Shown: one piece after another, positions 63,573 through 64,000 of the stretch
Layout: each line of letters opens with the position of its first letter
Numbering within the stretch: the stretch's first letter is position 1
NCBI GenBank assembly: GCA_017304655.1
Contig: JAFKLY010000006.1
Location: forward strand, 1-64,000
Origin: Sphingomonas sp.
Lineage (GTDB): Bacteria; Pseudomonadota; Alphaproteobacteria; Sphingomonadales; Sphingomonadaceae
Reading direction: 5' to 3'
DNA length: 64,000 nt
Program-made: the position numbers and the translations under genes
The notes under the pieces: generated by a model
Databases searched by the model: none
What the model was told of the DNA's origin: nothing
What the model saw: only the letters and a program-made list of their open reading frames with translations

Positions 63573-64000
63573 TCAGAGGCCCGCTTCCTTGAGGCGGTCC
63601 TTCAGGGCCTGCCAGGTCGCCACATTCTCCAGCTTGCTCTCGTTCATGATGATCGTGGGCGTGCCGGTGATCTCATATTGTGCCGTCGAGCGCTCGACGC
63701 CGGTGGCCAGCGCCTCGGCGGCCTTGGGATCGGCCAGGCACTGGCGGGCCTTGTCCTCGGGCAGGCCGCGCTGCTTGGCATAGTCGATGAGCCCGGCGAG
63801 CTCGGCGAGCTTCACGAAGCGCTCATTGGGCGCGGCGCTCATGGCCGACTGATAGCCGCCCTCGCCAGCGGACTGGACGCGCTTGATCATCTCTTCCTGA
63901 TTCAGGAAGAATTGCAGGCTGAGCGGGAAGAAAGCTTCCGGCCCGCCGCACCGCGCGAGCAGCGAGACAGCAATGTCGATCGGGTCGCGCACGAAGTTGC
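63573..64000 (-). CDS. DsbA-family thioredoxin-like protein, C-terminal part (cut by window edge)
   Basis: The minus-strand frame is open to the window end and reads NFVRDPIDIAVSLLARCGGP at the edge, then FFLNQEEMIKRVQSAGEGGY and ending with the cis-proline loop EITGTPTIIMNESK and a C-terminal helix. This is the helical insert and C-terminal thioredoxin half of a DsbA-like oxidoreductase. The N-terminus with the CxxC active site is outside the window. It precedes smc on the same strand with a 72-nt gap. Confidence 0.82.
   Translation of the reverse strand, partial: NFVRDPIDIAVSLLARCGGPEAFFPLSLQFFLNQEEMIKRVQSAGEGGYQSAMSAAPNERFVKLAELAGLIDYAKQRGLPEDKARQCLADPKAAEALATGVERSTAQYEITGTPTIIMNESKLENVATWQALKDRLKEAGL

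Overview
The window looks like chromosomal DNA of an alphaproteobacterium of the Sphingomonadales (Sphingobium/Sphingomonas type). The pointers are high GC, two long TonB-dependent receptors in a sugar-ester cluster, a PEP-CTERM protein, and the general style of the housekeeping genes (zwf, etfBA, sucC, uvrA, smc). All assignments come from reading the sequence; no database search was run.

Layout. (1) 1-166 is the start of zwf on the minus strand. (2) 357-22751 is an integrative mobilizable element inserted in the anticodon loop of a host tRNA-Leu(CAA). The two halves of that tRNA lie at 328-365 and 22745-22797, with a 9-bp core repeated at both ends. The element carries its own complete tRNA-Leu(CAA) at 1738-1822 beside the integrase, apparently replacing the gene it breaks. 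It also holds a MntA/HepT toxin-antitoxin pair, a coupling protein, MobC and a relaxase but no mating-pair apparatus, a striking array of hairpins before mobC, a five-gene defence operon (hsdM-hsdS-Abi-GmrSD-hsdR, every junction a 4-nt overlap), a HEPN-like gene, ArdA anti-restriction and an alpha/beta hydrolase. (3) 22798-37010 is a carbohydrate-uptake and degradation cluster: MFS transporter, LacI regulator, two Tat-exported esterases, two TonB-dependent receptors, a GH68 fructofuranosidase, an ROK fructokinase and a ceramidase-family protein. Five perfect AATCGATT-core palindromes and one degenerate copy precede its transcription units and define a likely LacI regulon; sucrose, fructo-oligosaccharide or acylated sucrose is the likely substrate. 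(4) 37409-45902 is housekeeping: a YaiI-family protein, a DEAD-box helicase, etfBA, sucC, small envelope proteins, OsmC and an RDD protein. (5) 46002-48484 is a small accessory patch: a vapC remnant, a stand-alone OLD-family nuclease and a displaced second copy of the uvrA 3' end. (6) 48485-64000 holds uvrA (with an in-frame palindromic repeat), a lipoprotein, a Crp/Fnr regulator, a single-domain response regulator, a TauD-type dioxygenase with an AraC regulator, a 38-residue cysteine-rich peptide, a PEP-CTERM protein, a methyltransferase, smc and a DsbA-family gene cut by the window end.

How they fit together. The element can be mobilized by a helper conjugation system, avoids host restriction on entry with ArdA, and then defends the new host with a type I system plus accessory effectors and a toxin-antitoxin pair. 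In the sugar cluster the proposed route is outer-membrane uptake (TonB receptors), periplasmic de-esterification (Tat esterases), inner-membrane import (MFS), then cytoplasmic GH68 hydrolysis and fructose phosphorylation.
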